From: Bacteroides caecimuris
Lineage (GTDB): Bacteria > Bacteroidota > Bacteroidia > Bacteroidales > Bacteroidaceae
DNA length: 64,000 nucleotides
Direction of reading: 5' to 3'
Assembly (NCBI RefSeq): GCF_001688725.2
Contig: NZ_CP015401.2
Span: 1,550,001-1,614,000, forward strand
How positions within the stretch are numbered: position 1 is the stretch's first letter; each line of letters begins with the position of its first letter. Below are positions 63,883 through 64,000 of this stretch, in pieces. The translations under genes and the position numbers were made by a program. The notes under the pieces are model-generated. The model made no database searches, had not been told where the DNA came from, and was given only the letters and a program-made list of their open reading frames with translations.

Positions 63883-64000
63883 TTATCTCAATTTCCTAAA
63901 ATACGTCCGCATCTTCCGCATAATCTTGATTCCTATCATTACTCCGTCAAAGATAGCCATCCCGGTATTGAACGAACGCATGATAGCATCCGCCTTATTG
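63883..64000 (-). CDS. Conserved-looking protein, C-terminal 39 codons only (cut by window edge)
   Basis: The minus-strand frame is open to the right edge and ends at TAA 63883-63885. The visible end contains NKADAIMRSFNTGMAIFDGV and then MIGIKIMRKMRTYFRKLR: a short hydrophobic stretch followed by a basic amphipathic tail. Codon use is like that of neighbouring genes, so it is probably real. I do not recognise the family. Confidence 0.6.
   Translation of the reverse strand, partial: NKADAIMRSFNTGMAIFDGVMIGIKIMRKMRTYFRKLR

Noticed and set aside
1..64000. tRNA, rRNA, riboswitch, insertion sequence or prophage genes
   Set aside because: I looked for typical cores (T-loop GGTTCGA-like, conserved riboswitch boxes, transposase or integrase motifs) and saw none that I could support.

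Overview
The window is a 64-kb chromosomal segment of a gut Bacteroides (Bacteroidota). The evidence is a SusC/SusD outer-membrane pair, a hybrid two-component system fused to an AraC-type domain, PPi-dependent phosphofructokinase, SPII lipoproteins, Bacteroides -7 boxes (TAnnTTTG) 10-50 bp before many genes, and the gene order of the arabinose/arabinan locus known from B. thetaiotaomicron. The species cannot be fixed by reading alone.

Layout. 1-5368: a tripartite RND efflux operon (adaptor cut by the window edge, pump, outer-membrane factor). 5369-16611: mostly housekeeping genes: a beta-propeller lipoprotein, RecD2 helicase, PPi-PFK, GH25 lysozyme, a 24-codon relic of a dihydrolipoamide dehydrogenase gene, PrmA, a low-complexity secreted protein and a FadL-like porin. 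16795-21667: guanine deaminase, a Gfo/Idh/MocA oxidoreductase, a solute-binding-like protein and a Porin_10-type barrel. 21789-24967: a 2-oxoacid:ferredoxin oxidoreductase operon with a TPR protein and a 57-aa membrane protein inside it. 25059-26007: a truncated SMI1/KNR4-like fragment and a DUF456 protein.

26080-58422 is a pentose catabolic region. On the minus strand, aldose epimerase, SSS symporter, Nudix-type regulator AraR, AraD, AraA, AraB, GH127 and GH51 lead into transketolase and RpiB. This takes L-arabinose to D-xylulose-5-P and then into the pentose-phosphate pathway. Next comes an arabinan utilisation locus: SusC, SusD, a surface glycan-binding lipoprotein and a GH43 lipoprotein on the minus strand; the hybrid regulator; and, divergently, GH43-GH51-GH43. 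The two enzyme operons carry the same direct repeat (T[G/A]TCCACC-N13-TGTCCACC) 20-21 bp before an identical -7 box (TATTTTTG), the likely operator of the hybrid regulator. 58549-63399 holds galactose genes (galK, a galactose/glucose MFS transporter, galM) and manA. A conserved ORF is cut by the right edge.

The least expected feature is a family of intergenic arrays of quasi-palindromic units repeating every 22 bp, seen at about 5463-5767, 12523-12610, 18407-18516 and 63475-63562, possibly also at 62235-62322. Arrays differ in unit sequence but keep the period, and units within an array are often reverse complements of each other, in two cases in an interlocked A-B-A'-B' order. A long inverted repeat with 49-bp perfect arms and alternating purine-pyrimidine tracts directly follows the last array.
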